The translations under genes were made by a program, and so were the position numbers. DNA of 5,874 nt from an uncultured Elusimicrobia bacterium (GTDB taxonomy: Bacteria; Elusimicrobiota; Endomicrobiia; Endomicrobiales; Endomicrobiaceae): contig ONUQ01000180.1 in assembly GCA_900321055.1 (NCBI GenBank), positions 1-5,874 of the forward strand. The letters run 5' to 3'. Shown one piece after another: positions 5,567 through 5,874 of this stretch; position 1 is the stretch's first letter; each line of letters starts with the position of its first letter. Below the pieces are notes generated by a model. The model saw nothing but the letters and a program-made list of their open reading frames with translations, searched no databases and had not been told where the DNA came from.

Positions 5567-5874
5567 ATGTTAGAAAAAGTTTTGCAGATGAAAAAAAATA
5601 AAGAAAAAATTGTTATGGTAACTTGTTATGATGCTACTATGGCAAAAATATTGTCAAAATCAAATACGGATATGCTTCTTGTTGGCGATTCCGTAGGTAT
5701 GACAAAGTTAGGTTATGAAAATACATTATCGGTAACTATGGCAGATATGATACATCATACATCGGCAGTAGTTAGAGGGACAGATAAAGAAAAAGTTGTA
5801 GTTGTTGCCGATATGCCATATAAATCTTATGAAGATAATCCGAAATTAGCATTAGAAAATGCAAAAAAACTTAT
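5567..5874 (+). CDS. panB: 3-methyl-2-oxobutanoate hydroxymethyltransferase (ketopantoate hydroxymethyltransferase), N-terminal part, cut by the window end
   Basis: 102 complete residues are visible and the frame is open at the window end; family members have about 260-280 residues, so roughly the first 40% is present. The enzyme transfers a hydroxymethyl group from methylenetetrahydrofolate to 2-oxoisovalerate to give ketopantoate, the first committed step of pantothenate (CoA) synthesis, in the cytoplasm. Diagnostic motifs are VTCYDATMAK (18-27), LLVGDSVGM (37-45), LSVTMADMIHHTSAVVRG (54-71) and VVADMPYKSY (79-88). Asp41 and Asp82 correspond to the Mg-binding Asp45 and Asp84 of E. coli PanB. 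The start is set by the Shine-Dalgarno site at 5555 and by alignment with the E. coli N-terminus. Often panC follows panB, but that lies outside this window. A terminator upstream shows it is transcribed separately from the envelope genes. Confidence 0.96.
   Translation, partial: MLEKVLQMKKNKEKIVMVTCYDATMAKILSKSNTDMLLVGDSVGMTKLGYENTLSVTMADMIHHTSAVVRGTDKEKVVVVADMPYKSYEDNPKLALENAKKL

Overview
The window is strongly AT-rich and all genes are read on the + strand. It comes from a diderm (Gram-negative-type) bacterium: it encodes a signal-peptide-bearing outer-membrane barrel with an OmpA-type peptidoglycan-binding domain, two lipoproteins and a secreted binding protein. Low GC plus a large barrel fused to FlgD-like Ig and OmpA domains would fit an Elusimicrobiota/Endomicrobia-like or similar host-associated lineage. 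That placement is a guess from style, not from a marker gene.

Layout. (1) 5-2944: a 979-residue envelope protein made of a signal peptide, a long beta-barrel-like region, a FlgD-type Ig-like domain, an OmpA-like peptidoglycan-binding domain, and an unusual 78-residue His/Asn/Ser/Ile/Lys tail encoded by a hexanucleotide microsatellite. (2) 2977-3600: a secreted 207-residue protein with a carbohydrate-binding-like jelly-roll domain, 32 bases downstream with a strong Shine-Dalgarno site and probably co-transcribed. (3) 3613-3656: a 17-bp hairpin without a U-tract, then about 210 bases of very AT-rich DNA with no gene. (4) 3867-5414: three tightly packed envelope genes, namely a lipoprotein distantly paralogous to gene 2, a small membrane protein of the PGWGQ/DUF5683 type, and a lipoprotein with a bacterial Ig-like (BIG2-type) domain. 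They end at a canonical intrinsic terminator (5441-5479). (5) 5567 to the window end: the N-terminal part of panB (ketopantoate hydroxymethyltransferase, pantothenate synthesis), a housekeeping gene unrelated to the rest.

How the genes may work together. Genes 1-5 all act in the cell envelope. The barrel protein can be tied to peptidoglycan by its OmpA domain, and two neighbours carry related jelly-roll domains sharing an unusual C-x3-P-x2-G-x2-C motif. A reasonable but unproven reading is a surface or periplasmic ligand-binding (perhaps glycan-binding) locus around an anchored porin. The most distinctive sequence-level signals are the microsatellite tail, in which 71 of 73 consecutive codons start with A, and the shared cysteine motif of the two jelly-roll proteins.
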